Below, piece after piece: positions 1-6,298 of a stretch of 6,462 nt of DNA. The notes beneath the pieces are model-generated. The model worked only from the letters and a program-made list of their open reading frames with translations, was not told the DNA's origin and made no database searches. This DNA is from Endomicrobium sp. Its GTDB lineage: Bacteria > Elusimicrobiota > Endomicrobiia > Endomicrobiales > Endomicrobiaceae. The stretch covers positions 1 to 6,462 of the forward strand of contig JAISDY010000040.1 in NCBI GenBank assembly GCA_031264425.1. Direction: 5' to 3'. The stretch's first letter is position 1. Each line of letters starts with the position of its first letter. The position numbers and the translations under genes are program-made.

Positions 1-1077
1 TATTGCGCTGCAGTTGTTATATCGGCGAGCCACAACCCTTATAGAGACAACGGAATTAAAATTTTTAATTCTAATGGATATAAACTTTCAGATTCTATAG
101 AAAAGAAAATAGAGGCAAAGATAAATAAACACATCGCTTCAAAGGACGTTTTGCCAATAAAAAAGATCTCCTTAAAAGAAAATTTAAAACTTATAAAATT
201 TTACGAAGATTTTATTGTAAAAAATTTCTTAGGTAAGAAACTTAAAGGCAAGACCATAGTTTTAGATTGCGCACATGGCGCTTCCTATAAATGCGCTCCG
301 CGCATTTTAAAAAAATTGGGCGCAAGCGTCATAGCATTAAACGTTAATCCTGACGGTAAAAATATAAATTTAAATTGTGGCGCGTTATACCCTCAATCGC
401 TGTGTAAAGCTGTAAAAAAATATAATGCTTTTTGCGGGTTCGCCTTTGACGGTGATGCCGACAGATTGATATGTGTTGACGAAAATGGCATGATAAGAGA
501 CGGAGATTATTTTTTATCTTCAATGTCTATATGGTTGAAAAGTAAAAAGAAACTTAAAAACAATATTTTAGTTTCAACTGTTATGGCAAATATGGGATTG
601 TTCCGCGCTTTAAAGAAAGAGAAAATAAAAGTTATATCTTCTAAAATCGGCGACAGATATGTTATGGAAGATATGAGGAAGCATAAAGCCTCTTTTGGCG
701 GAGAGCAGTCAGGGCACTTCATATTTAAAGATATATTAGCCACCGGCGATGGAATTTTGAGTTCTGTTATGATTCTTTCCGCTTTGAGCAGCACAGGCAA
801 AACAATGTCAGAATTTATGAATGTTATTGAGAAATTTCCGCAGGTTTTGGTAAATAGAAAAGTGATGAGGAAAGTTCCTCTTGAAAAACTTTCTAACTCG
901 TATAATCTAATAAAAACTTGCGAAAAATCTCTTGGTTCTGACGGACGCGTGCTTGTGAGATATTCAGGTACAGAAAATCTTTTGAGGGTTATGGTTGAGG
1001 GTAAAGATGGTGGCGAGATTAAGAATATTGCCGAAAGTATAGCCGATGCGGTTGAGAAAGAAACATCTCTACAATAA
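1..1077 (+). CDS. glmM: Phosphoglucosamine mutase, 5' end cut by window edge
   Basis: Converts glucosamine-6-phosphate to glucosamine-1-phosphate in the cytoplasm, the step before GlmU in UDP-GlcNAc synthesis. The frame is open from base 1 with no start, and 358 residues are visible. Four family signatures appear in order: the phosphoserine loop ISASHNP (residues 7-13, the phosphorylated Ser being residue 10), the Mg-binding loop DGDADR (150-155), the sugar-binding loop GGEQSGH (233-239) and the phosphate-binding loop RYSGTEN (320-326). In E. coli GlmM the active serine is near residue 102, so about 90 N-terminal residues are missing and the whole protein should be about 450 residues, normal for the family. 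An ATG-like internal start near 151 would drop the catalytic serine and is wrong. It ends in TAA 17 bases before pdxJ, so the two are probably co-transcribed. GlmM is preferred over phosphomannomutase because of the GGEQSGH loop and the neighbouring glmS. Confidence 0.96.
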   Translation, partial: YCAAVVISASHNPYRDNGIKIFNSNGYKLSDSIEKKIEAKINKHIASKDVLPIKKISLKENLKLIKFYEDFIVKNFLGKKLKGKTIVLDCAHGASYKCAPRILKKLGASVIALNVNPDGKNINLNCGALYPQSLCKAVKKYNAFCGFAFDGDADRLICVDENGMIRDGDYFLSSMSIWLKSKKKLKNNILVSTVMANMGLFRALKKEKIKVISSKIGDRYVMEDMRKHKASFGGEQSGHFIFKDILATGDGILSSVMILSALSSTGKTMSEFMNVIEKFPQVLVNRKVMRKVPLEKLSNSYNLIKTCEKSLGSDGRVLVRYSGTENLLRVMVEGKDGGEIKNIAESIADAVEKETSLQ

Positions 1078-1094
1078 AGCAGAGAGGCGGAAAG

Positions 1095-1838
1095 ATGATA
1101 AAATTAGGCGTAAACATTGACCACATAGCTACGTTAAGGCAAGCTCGCAGAGAAGGCGTTCCGTCGGTTGTTGAAGCCGCACTTGTGTGCGAAAAAGCCG
1201 GAGCGGATGGGATTACTGTTCATTTAAGAGAAGACAGAAGACATATTCAAGACTATGATGTTTACAGCTTGCGAGAAATTTTAAAAACTAAATTAAATCT
1301 AGAAATGGCTGCGACAGAGGAAGTTCTTGGCGTTGCTTTAGACGTTAAGCCTGATTCTGTGTGTATAGTCCCGGAAAAAAGGGAGGAACTCACCACCGAA
1401 GGCGGTCTTGACGTTAAAAATAACAAAGAAAACCTTTCTAGTATTATATCTAAACTTAAAAAAGCTGGAATTATGGTTAGCATATTTATTGATGCGGATC
1501 TGGAACAAGTTTCCGCTTGTTCTGAAGTTGGAGCAGATGCGATTGAGTTGCATACTGGAAAATATTCTTTACTTTTTAAAGAAAGCGATTCTTCGTCAAA
1601 AGAATGGAAAGGTGAGCTTAAGAGAATTGCTGAGGCTTCAAAGGAAGCTCTTAAAAGAAAGCTTATATTGAATGCCGGGCATGGACTTGATTACGAGAAT
1701 GTGGGTCAAATCTGTAAAATTCACGGAATGAATGAGTTTAATATAGGATTTTCAATAATTTCTAAAGCAATATTTGACGGTCTTCAAAAAGCAGTTTTTG
1801 ATATGAGAAACCTGATAGAGCAGAACTCAAATTTGTAA
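1095..1838 (+). CDS. pdxJ: Pyridoxine 5'-phosphate synthase
   Basis: Condenses 1-deoxy-D-xylulose-5-phosphate with 3-amino-2-oxopropyl phosphate to give pyridoxine 5'-phosphate, the last ring-forming step of DXP-dependent vitamin B6 synthesis; a cytoplasmic TIM barrel. The 247 residues are close to the usual 235-245. Signatures run along the whole length: LGVNIDHIATLRQAR (4-18), ITVHLREDRRHIQD (40-53) with active-site H43, R45 and H50, NLEMA (68-72) with catalytic E70, PEKREELTTEGGLDV (92-106), IELHTG (149-154), NAGHGLDYENV (192-202) with H195, and NIGFSII (215-221). The last motif has Phe where NIGH is the common form. The ATG is supported by GAGAGG at 1082-1087, seven bases upstream. It lies between glmM (17-base gap) and glmS (19-base gap), in one probable operon. 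PLP is not required by GlmS, so the link to its neighbours is likely organisational rather than biochemical. Confidence 0.97.
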   Translation: MIKLGVNIDHIATLRQARREGVPSVVEAALVCEKAGADGITVHLREDRRHIQDYDVYSLREILKTKLNLEMAATEEVLGVALDVKPDSVCIVPEKREELTTEGGLDVKNNKENLSSIISKLKKAGIMVSIFIDADLEQVSACSEVGADAIELHTGKYSLLFKESDSSSKEWKGELKRIAEASKEALKRKLILNAGHGLDYENVGQICKIHGMNEFNIGFSIISKAIFDGLQKAVFDMRNLIEQNSNL

Positions 1839-1857
1839 ATTCTAGAGAGGACTATGC

Positions 1858-3687
1858 ATGTGCGGAATAGTGGGTTATATAGGCGAAAAAAATGCTGTAG
1901 ATATAGTTCTTGATGGATTAAAGAAACTTGAATATAGAGGATATGATTCTTCAGGTATTGCCGTTGTTAAAGACGGAGAGTTACAAATTAGACGAAGCGT
2001 AGGCAAATTAAAAAATCTTGAAGAAAATATAGAAAAAAAGCATTTAAAAGCGAATATCTCTATAGGACATACTCGTTGGGCTACGCACGGTAAGCCGTCG
2101 GAAGAAAACGCTCACCCTCACACAGATCCGACCAAAAGCATAGTTATAGTTCATAATGGAATAATAGAAAATTATGCCGAATTAAAATCAGGTCTTGAAA
2201 AAGAAGGTAGGGAATTTAAATCTGAAACCGATACTGAAGTAATAGCTCATCTTATAAAAAAACATTACAAAAGTAATTTGCTTTTTGCAGTTCAGGAAAC
2301 TCTTAAAGAAGTAAAAGGTTCATATGCTCTTGGCGTAATATGTAAAGATGAGCCGGATAAAATAATATGCGCAAGACAAGACGCTCCTCTTATCGTTGGC
2401 ATAGGCGAAGGCGAAAACTTTTTAGCTTCGGATATTCCGGCACTGCTTTCTTACACCCGCAATATGATTTTTCTTGAAAACGGCGATATTGCCGAACTGA
2501 CTGCCAACACAATAACAATAACCGATATTGAAAATAACGTAAAAAACAGAGAAGTAAAAAATATAAAATGGGATTGTGTACAGGCTGAAAAAGAAGGCTA
2601 TAAACATTTCATGCTTAAAGAAATACATGAGCAGCCTAGAACTATTGAGGATACTTTCAGAGGTAGAATTTATCCCGATGAAGGTCGTGTTTATATTGAA
2701 GAAGTCAAATTGTCAAAAGAAGATATTAAAAATATATCAAATATTTATATCGTTGCTTGCGGAACTTCTTATCATTCTGGACTTGTTTCAAAATTTCTTT
2801 TTGAGAATTTTGCAAAAATGCATACAGAGGTTGATATCGCGTCAGAGTTTAGATACAGGGAGTCTATTTTAAACGATAGGATTCTTGTTATAGTCATTTC
2901 TCAATCAGGAGAAACGGCAGACACTTTAGCGGCTCTAAGGCTTGCTAAGAGTAAAGGCTGCATAACTTTGGCGGTTTGCAATATTGTCGGGTCTAGCATG
3001 AGCCGCGAGGCTGACCATGTGTTATACACTCACTGCGGACCTGAAATAGGCGTTGCGTCCACGAAGGCTTTTACTGGGCAGATGACTGCTCTTTATATGC
3101 TTGCATTGGATTGGGCGTGTAGAAAGGAAAGTCTTTCAAAAGAAGAGTTAAAAAGATATTTAAAGGAACTATGGGAAGTTTCCGTAAAGGCAGGAAATTT
3201 TTTAAAACAGGCTGAAAGCGTTCATGAAGTTGCCAAAAAATTTGCGCATAAAAGGGATTTTTTATACTTAGGTAGAAATGTTAATTACCCAGTTGCCCTT
3301 GAGGGTGCGTTAAAGTTAAAGGAGATTTCTTATATACATGCCGAAGGGTATGCGGCTGGCGAAATGAAGCACGGTCCCATAGCTTTGATTGATGACGATA
3401 TGCCTGTGGTTGCTATAGCTGTTAAGAGCAGAGTTTACAAAAAAATAATTTCAAATATTGAAGAAGCAAAGGCAAGAGGCGGCACTATTATATTAATAGC
3501 AAGCGAATCTGACAGAACTGCTTCAGACAAAGGAGACAGCGTAATATATGTTCCGGACTGTGACGAGTTCGTTTCTCCTATTTTATCTGTAATTCCTCTC
3601 CAATTGTTGTCTTATTATGTGGCAGTGATGCTAGGTTGCGATGTTGACCAGCCTAGGAATCTTGCCAAATCGGTTACAGTTGAGTAA
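1858..3687 (+). CDS. glmS: Glutamine:fructose-6-phosphate aminotransferase (isomerising)
   Basis: Makes glucosamine-6-phosphate and glutamate from fructose-6-phosphate and glutamine, the committed step to amino sugars. At 609 residues it is the same length as E. coli GlmS, and key residues match it in position. The class II glutaminase domain (about 2-240) begins MCGIVGY, where Cys2 becomes the N-terminal nucleophile after Met removal; HTRWATHGKPSEENAHPHTD spans 71-90 (R73) and HNGIIEN and ETDTE follow. The first SIS domain (about 290-420) carries ACGTSYHSG (300-308) and ISQSGET (347-353). The second SIS domain (about 460-600) carries ALKLKEIS with K486 and E489, then KHGP with H505. The tail is the canonical NLAKSVTVE with K604. 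All expected catalytic residues are present. The ATG is chosen because Cys must be residue 2 and GAGAGG lies at 1845-1850. Its product is the GlmM substrate. No glmS ribozyme can fit, as only 19 bases separate it from pdxJ. Confidence 0.98.
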   Translation: MCGIVGYIGEKNAVDIVLDGLKKLEYRGYDSSGIAVVKDGELQIRRSVGKLKNLEENIEKKHLKANISIGHTRWATHGKPSEENAHPHTDPTKSIVIVHNGIIENYAELKSGLEKEGREFKSETDTEVIAHLIKKHYKSNLLFAVQETLKEVKGSYALGVICKDEPDKIICARQDAPLIVGIGEGENFLASDIPALLSYTRNMIFLENGDIAELTANTITITDIENNVKNREVKNIKWDCVQAEKEGYKHFMLKEIHEQPRTIEDTFRGRIYPDEGRVYIEEVKLSKEDIKNISNIYIVACGTSYHSGLVSKFLFENFAKMHTEVDIASEFRYRESILNDRILVIVISQSGETADTLAALRLAKSKGCITLAVCNIVGSSMSREADHVLYTHCGPEIGVASTKAFTGQMTALYMLALDWACRKESLSKEELKRYLKELWEVSVKAGNFLKQAESVHEVAKKFAHKRDFLYLGRNVNYPVALEGALKLKEISYIHAEGYAAGEMKHGPIALIDDDMPVVAIAVKSRVYKKIISNIEEAKARGGTIILIASESDRTASDKGDSVIYVPDCDEFVSPILSVIPLQLLSYYVAVMLGCDVDQPRNLAKSVTVE

Positions 3688-3702
3688 GTTCTGTTTTGTA
3701 TT

Positions 3703-3735
3703 TTCTCTAAGCCTTTGACTGAAGAGCTTTAGGAA
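3703..3735 (+). other. Imperfect hairpin just after glmS
   Basis: A potential RNA hairpin starts 16 bases after the glmS stop. The arms TTC-t-CTAAGC-CTT and AAG-a-GC-t-TTAG-GAA pair over about 12 base pairs, with three single-base bulges and the six-base loop TGACTG. No T tract follows (the next bases are TTTCCCTG), so it is not a standard intrinsic terminator. It could be a 3'-end stabiliser, a processing site or a weak attenuator, or it could be chance. The pairing is read by eye and no folding energy was computed. Confidence 0.3.
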
Positions 3736-3775
3736 TTTCCCTGCATGGAGCGGTATTCTATTTAGTCTGGTTGTT

Positions 3776-3784
3776 TGTTATACT
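3776..3784 (+). promoter_or_regulatory. Possible extended -10 promoter for acpS
   Basis: TGTTATACT matches the extended -10 form TGn-TATAAT with one mismatch in the hexamer. No good -35 box lies 16-18 bases upstream (TTCTAT at 3756-3761 is poor), but extended -10 promoters can work without one. Transcription would start near 3791 and leave a leader of about 55 bases before the acpS ATG. It lies in the longest gap in the gene run, which is where an internal promoter would be expected. In AT-rich DNA such matches also arise by chance. Confidence 0.3.
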
Positions 3785-3845
3785 GTGTGAAGTTACGGAC
3801 TCTAGTTTCAATTTTTTCAGAAATCTTATAATTAAAAAATTTAAA

Positions 3846-4181
3846 ATGAACATAGGCATAGACATAGAAGAAGTTAAAAGATTTGATAAGTACGTGAAAG
3901 ATAAAACATATCTTGAACGTATATTTTCAAAAGAGGAAATATTATATTCTTTAGCTAAAAAAAACGCAGCGCAGCATTTAACTGCTCGCTTTGCGGCTAA
4001 AGAAGCCGTATGGAAGGCTTTAAGCTCAAAGAATAAGAAGCTTATAATAACCGATATATCTGTCAGAAACGATAAAGACGGCAAACCTCAAGTTTATGTA
4101 AAGAATAAGAAGTATAATAAAATAAATATATCATTGTCTCATACGAAAAAATACGTCGCGGCGGTTGCAATTGCTTTTTAA
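3846..4181 (+). CDS. acpS: Holo-[acyl-carrier-protein] synthase
   Basis: Transfers 4'-phosphopantetheine from coenzyme A to the conserved serine of apo-ACP, activating it for fatty acid synthesis; cytoplasmic, and trimeric in characterised family members. The 111 residues are slightly short of the usual 115-130. The N-terminal GIDIEEVKRF motif carries the Mg-binding Asp (D6); RFAAKEAVWKAL (48-59) carries the second metal ligand (E53) and the catalytic-site Lys; DGKPQVYV (78-85) and SLSHTKKYVAAVAIAF (96-111) are the expected later motifs. The ATG at 3846 is chosen because family members begin only a few residues before GIDI. A TTG at 3771 would add 25 mostly hydrophobic residues with no counterpart that I know of. 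No Shine-Dalgarno sequence is visible; the upstream bases are nearly all A and T. The stop is followed after four bases by the nnrD ATG, so the two are likely translated together. Confidence 0.93.
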   Translation: MNIGIDIEEVKRFDKYVKDKTYLERIFSKEEILYSLAKKNAAQHLTARFAAKEAVWKALSSKNKKLIITDISVRNDKDGKPQVYVKNKKYNKINISLSHTKKYVAAVAIAF

Positions 4182-4185
4182 CGTT

Positions 4186-5022
4186 ATGAAGAAACAAGAA
4201 ATTAAAAACTTCATCTGCAAATTAAAAAGAAAGCCTGACAGCCACAAATATGATTTTGGACATGTTTTAGTCATTGCAGGTTCTAAGACCATGCCCGGCG
4301 CAGGAGCTTTATGCTGTTTAGGAGCATTTTATTCTGGAGCGGGTCTTGTAACATATGCGGTTAAGGAAAATTTTTTAATTCAAGCATGTTCGTTATCTAG
4401 ACCAGAGACGCTGTTTTACATATATAAAACAGCGTCGGATATTCTTAACTACGTCAAATTAAGAAAAGTTACGTCTATAGTTATAGGACCTGGACTTAAA
4501 TCAGATTATAAATTTGTTCATAAGATTATTTCTTCAGTTAATATTCCTATAGTTTTAGACGCCTCGGGAATTTCCGTTTTTAATGGTATTTCAGGTAAGC
4601 TTAATGACGCAAAATCTAACCTTATATTAACGCCTCACTTGGGGGAATTTTCCAAACTTTTGAATATTTCAGTTGATTCCATAAAAAGTAATAGAGCAAA
4701 AATAGCGTCGGATTTTACTGACAAAAAATCTCTTATATGCGTTCTTAAAGGTAAGGATACGCTTGTTACTTCAGATGGAAAAATTTATACAAATAATACG
4801 GGTACTCCCGCTATGGCTACAGCGGGGAGCGGCGATGTTTTGAGCGGGATGATAGCCGCATTTATAAATATTGGCGACGATATTTTTGAGGCTGTAAAGT
4901 TTGCGGTATTTGTTCATGGGTTGGCGGGAGAGTTGGCTGAGAAAGAAAAATGCCAAATAAGTATTGTTGCAAGCGATATAGCTGAAAATATTTATAGAGC
5001 CATAAAGCAAATTTCTCATTGA
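4186..5022 (+). CDS. nnrD: ADP-dependent NAD(P)H-hydrate dehydratase, stand-alone
   Basis: Repairs hydrated NADH and NADPH (NADHX, NADPHX) by ADP-dependent dehydration, a metabolite-repair role in the cytoplasm. The 278 residues form one ribokinase-like domain (the C-terminal domain of YjeF-type Nnr proteins). Motifs: HKYDFGHVLVIAGS near the N-terminus, GAFYSGAGLVT, IGPGL, VLDASGI (D125), LTPHLGEF (148-155) and AGSGDVLSG with the catalytic Asp at D217, then HGLAGELA. The common form at the third motif is LDADG/LDADA, so the second Asp is Ser here. Many bacteria fuse this domain to the NnrE epimerase; that half is absent and must be encoded elsewhere or be missing. The ATG at 4186 is four bases after the acpS stop and has no clear ribosome binding site, which suggests translational coupling. 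A TTG at 4165 inside acpS would add seven unlikely residues. The only CDS here ending in TGA. Confidence 0.93.
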   Translation: MKKQEIKNFICKLKRKPDSHKYDFGHVLVIAGSKTMPGAGALCCLGAFYSGAGLVTYAVKENFLIQACSLSRPETLFYIYKTASDILNYVKLRKVTSIVIGPGLKSDYKFVHKIISSVNIPIVLDASGISVFNGISGKLNDAKSNLILTPHLGEFSKLLNISVDSIKSNRAKIASDFTDKKSLICVLKGKDTLVTSDGKIYTNNTGTPAMATAGSGDVLSGMIAAFINIGDDIFEAVKFAVFVHGLAGELAEKEKCQISIVASDIAENIYRAIKQISH

Positions 5023-5030
5023 TTATATAT

Positions 5031-5034
5031 GGAG
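5031..5034 (+). promoter_or_regulatory. Ribosome binding site deciding the amidohydrolase start
   Basis: GGAG lies five bases before the ATG at 5040. It sits downstream of the alternative in-frame TTG at 5019, which overlaps the nnrD stop, so it can only serve the ATG. The ATG at 5029, which overlaps this GGAG, is out of frame. Confidence 0.7.
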
Positions 5035-5039
5035 ACAAA

Positions 5040-6185
5040 ATGAATTTTGAAAGAAAAGTTATAGAAAACAGAAGACATATACATAAAAACCCAGAGCTTG
5101 GCGGAAAAGAATTTAAAACTGCAAAGTTCATTGAGTCTAAACTTAATGAATTGAAAATTCCATATAAACGGGTTGGCGGTACTGGGGTGGTCGGTATTAT
5201 AAAAGGAAAATTTTCTGGGAAAACAATAGCTTTAAGAGCTGATATAGATGCTTTAGGTGTTTGCGAGTATAATGATATTGACTATAAGTCAGTAAATACG
5301 GGAGTTATGCATGCTTGTGGTCATGATGCGCACACTGCGATAATGCTTGGAGCGGCAGAACTTTTAAATATGAAAAAAAACGAATTGAAAGGAAATATAA
5401 AGTTTATTTTTCAACCAAGTGAGGAAAATTCCAATGGCGCTAAAGTTATGATAAAAGCTGGGGTTCTGAAAAATCCAGATGTTGATTTTATTTTGGGAAC
5501 ACATGTAAGCCCTTGGATAAAATCAGGCAAAATAGGTTTAAAGTATGGCGCTATGATGTCTGCGGTTGATCAAATAAAGATAGAAATTATTGGAGCTATA
5601 GCGCATGGAGCTTATCCTCATAAGGGCAAAGACGCACTAGTTGCAGCATCAGTGTTTGTAAATATGGCGCAAAGCGTTATATCAAGGGAAACTGACCCTA
5701 CGGAGGACGCTGTTATAACGTTTGGGAAGATAGAAGGCGGCGATGCGTATAACGTTATCTGTAAAAGTGTAACTTTGCTCGGTACAGTAAGAAGTTTTAA
5801 TAAAGAAATAAGAAAATTGATAAAGGCAAGTATCTTAAAGAAAATTAAAGCTTTGGAAATTGCTTATGGCGTTAAATGTAAAGTTGACTATATTCCCATA
5901 GGTAACGCTTTAATAAACACGCCTAAGATTACTGAGGCTTGCATAAAAACGGCTAAAGAATTTTACGGCAGACAAAACGTTGAAATATTGCAAAAACCTT
6001 CTATGGGTGGAGAGGATTTTTCGGAGTATCTAAATGATGTACCCGGCAATTTTATTTATATAGGCACGTCAAAAGACAAACATACCTCATATCCCTGGCA
6101 CCACAGCAATTTTAACGTGGATGAAACAGCTCTTCCAAGAGCTTCTAAGTATATTGCATATACTTTAGAATCGTTTTTAAAATAA
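5040..6185 (+). CDS. M20D-family amidohydrolase (N-acyl amino acid deacylase type)
   Basis: A cytoplasmic metalloenzyme expected to cleave the amide bond of an N-acylated amino acid or related compound. The 381 residues are typical for the M20D family (hippurate hydrolase, IAA-amino acid hydrolase, N-acetyl-diaminopimelate deacetylase). It opens with RRHIHKNPELGGKEFKTAKFI. The metal-site residues are all seen: C93 and H95 in MHACGHDAH, the Glu pair E128-E129 in QPSEEN (general base plus ligand), H155 in GTHVSPW and H355 in WHHSNFNVDE. MGGEDFSEYL (322-331) is also canonical. The middle part (about 180-290, including AHGAYPHKGKDALVAAS) is the lid/dimerisation domain. There is no signal peptide. 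It follows nnrD by 17 bases and probably ends the operon. Substrate cannot be read from the sequence: N-acetyl-diaminopimelate deacetylase is one candidate, but no dap gene is nearby. The family call is firm and the substrate is open. Confidence 0.92.
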   Translation: MNFERKVIENRRHIHKNPELGGKEFKTAKFIESKLNELKIPYKRVGGTGVVGIIKGKFSGKTIALRADIDALGVCEYNDIDYKSVNTGVMHACGHDAHTAIMLGAAELLNMKKNELKGNIKFIFQPSEENSNGAKVMIKAGVLKNPDVDFILGTHVSPWIKSGKIGLKYGAMMSAVDQIKIEIIGAIAHGAYPHKGKDALVAASVFVNMAQSVISRETDPTEDAVITFGKIEGGDAYNVICKSVTLLGTVRSFNKEIRKLIKASILKKIKALEIAYGVKCKVDYIPIGNALINTPKITEACIKTAKEFYGRQNVEILQKPSMGGEDFSEYLNDVPGNFIYIGTSKDKHTSYPWHHSNFNVDETALPRASKYIAYTLESFLK

Positions 6186-6200
6186 AAAGAGCTCATATAT

Positions 6201-6229
6201 ACTATTTATAGTCTGAAATTATTTTTTTT
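6201..6229 (+). terminator. Weak terminator-like signal after the amidohydrolase gene
   Basis: ACTAT-TT-ATAGT at 6201-6212 is a perfect but short, AT-rich inverted repeat, followed after nine bases by a run of eight T (6222-6229). In addition AATAAAAA at 6181-6188 can pair with TTTTTATT at 6225-6232, which would enclose the smaller hairpin. The stem is weak and the T run is not directly attached, so this may be only AT-rich spacer. The position, at the end of a gene run and before a promoter, suits a terminator. Confidence 0.3.
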
Positions 6230-6230
6230 A

Positions 6231-6259
6231 TTGACCGAAAAATAATAAATTTGTAAAAT
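6231..6259 (+). promoter_or_regulatory. Sigma70-type promoter for the DUF4912 gene
   Basis: TTGACC (6231-6236, five of six to TTGACA) and TAAAAT (6254-6259, five of six to TATAAT) are separated by exactly 17 bases. Transcription would start near 6266, about 33 bases before the ATG at 6299. This is the best promoter match that I see in the window, and it lies in the spacer between the amidohydrolase and the next gene, so the DUF4912 gene probably starts a new transcription unit. Confidence 0.7.
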
Positions 6260-6298
6260 CCTATAACTAAATATAAATAATTTCAAGGGAATTTGAAT

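Noticed and set aside
507..800. Minus-strand open frame of 97 codons inside glmM
   Set aside because: It overlaps conserved glmM coding sequence and has no motif or upstream signal of its own.
1839..1857. glmS ribozyme upstream of glmS
   Set aside because: Only 19 bases lie between pdxJ and glmS, far too few for the ribozyme, and they are accounted for by the ribosome binding site.
3715..3743. TTGACT at 3715-3720 as a -35 box
   Set aside because: No -10-like sequence lies 16-18 bases downstream, and the hexamer forms part of the hairpin loop and arm.
3745..3765. Six-codon reading frame ATG GAG CGG in the glmS-acpS gap, as a possible leader peptide
   Set aside because: Too short to support, with no biased residue content and no link to a regulatory structure downstream.
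3771..3845. TTG at 3771 as the acpS start
   Set aside because: It would add 25 hydrophobic residues not expected in AcpS and has no ribosome binding site; ATG at 3846 places GIDI at the normal position.
3758..4084. Minus-strand open frame of 108 codons across the acpS region
   Set aside because: It is antisense to acpS, which has clear family motifs, and its translation shows no recognisable domain.
4165..4185. TTG at 4165 as the nnrD start, overlapping acpS
   Set aside because: No ribosome binding site, and the seven extra residues come from acpS coding sequence; the ATG four bases after the acpS stop is more plausible.
5019..5039. TTG at 5019 as the amidohydrolase start, overlapping the nnrD stop
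   Set aside because: The only good ribosome binding site (GGAG, 5031-5034) lies downstream of it and is correctly placed for the ATG at 5040.
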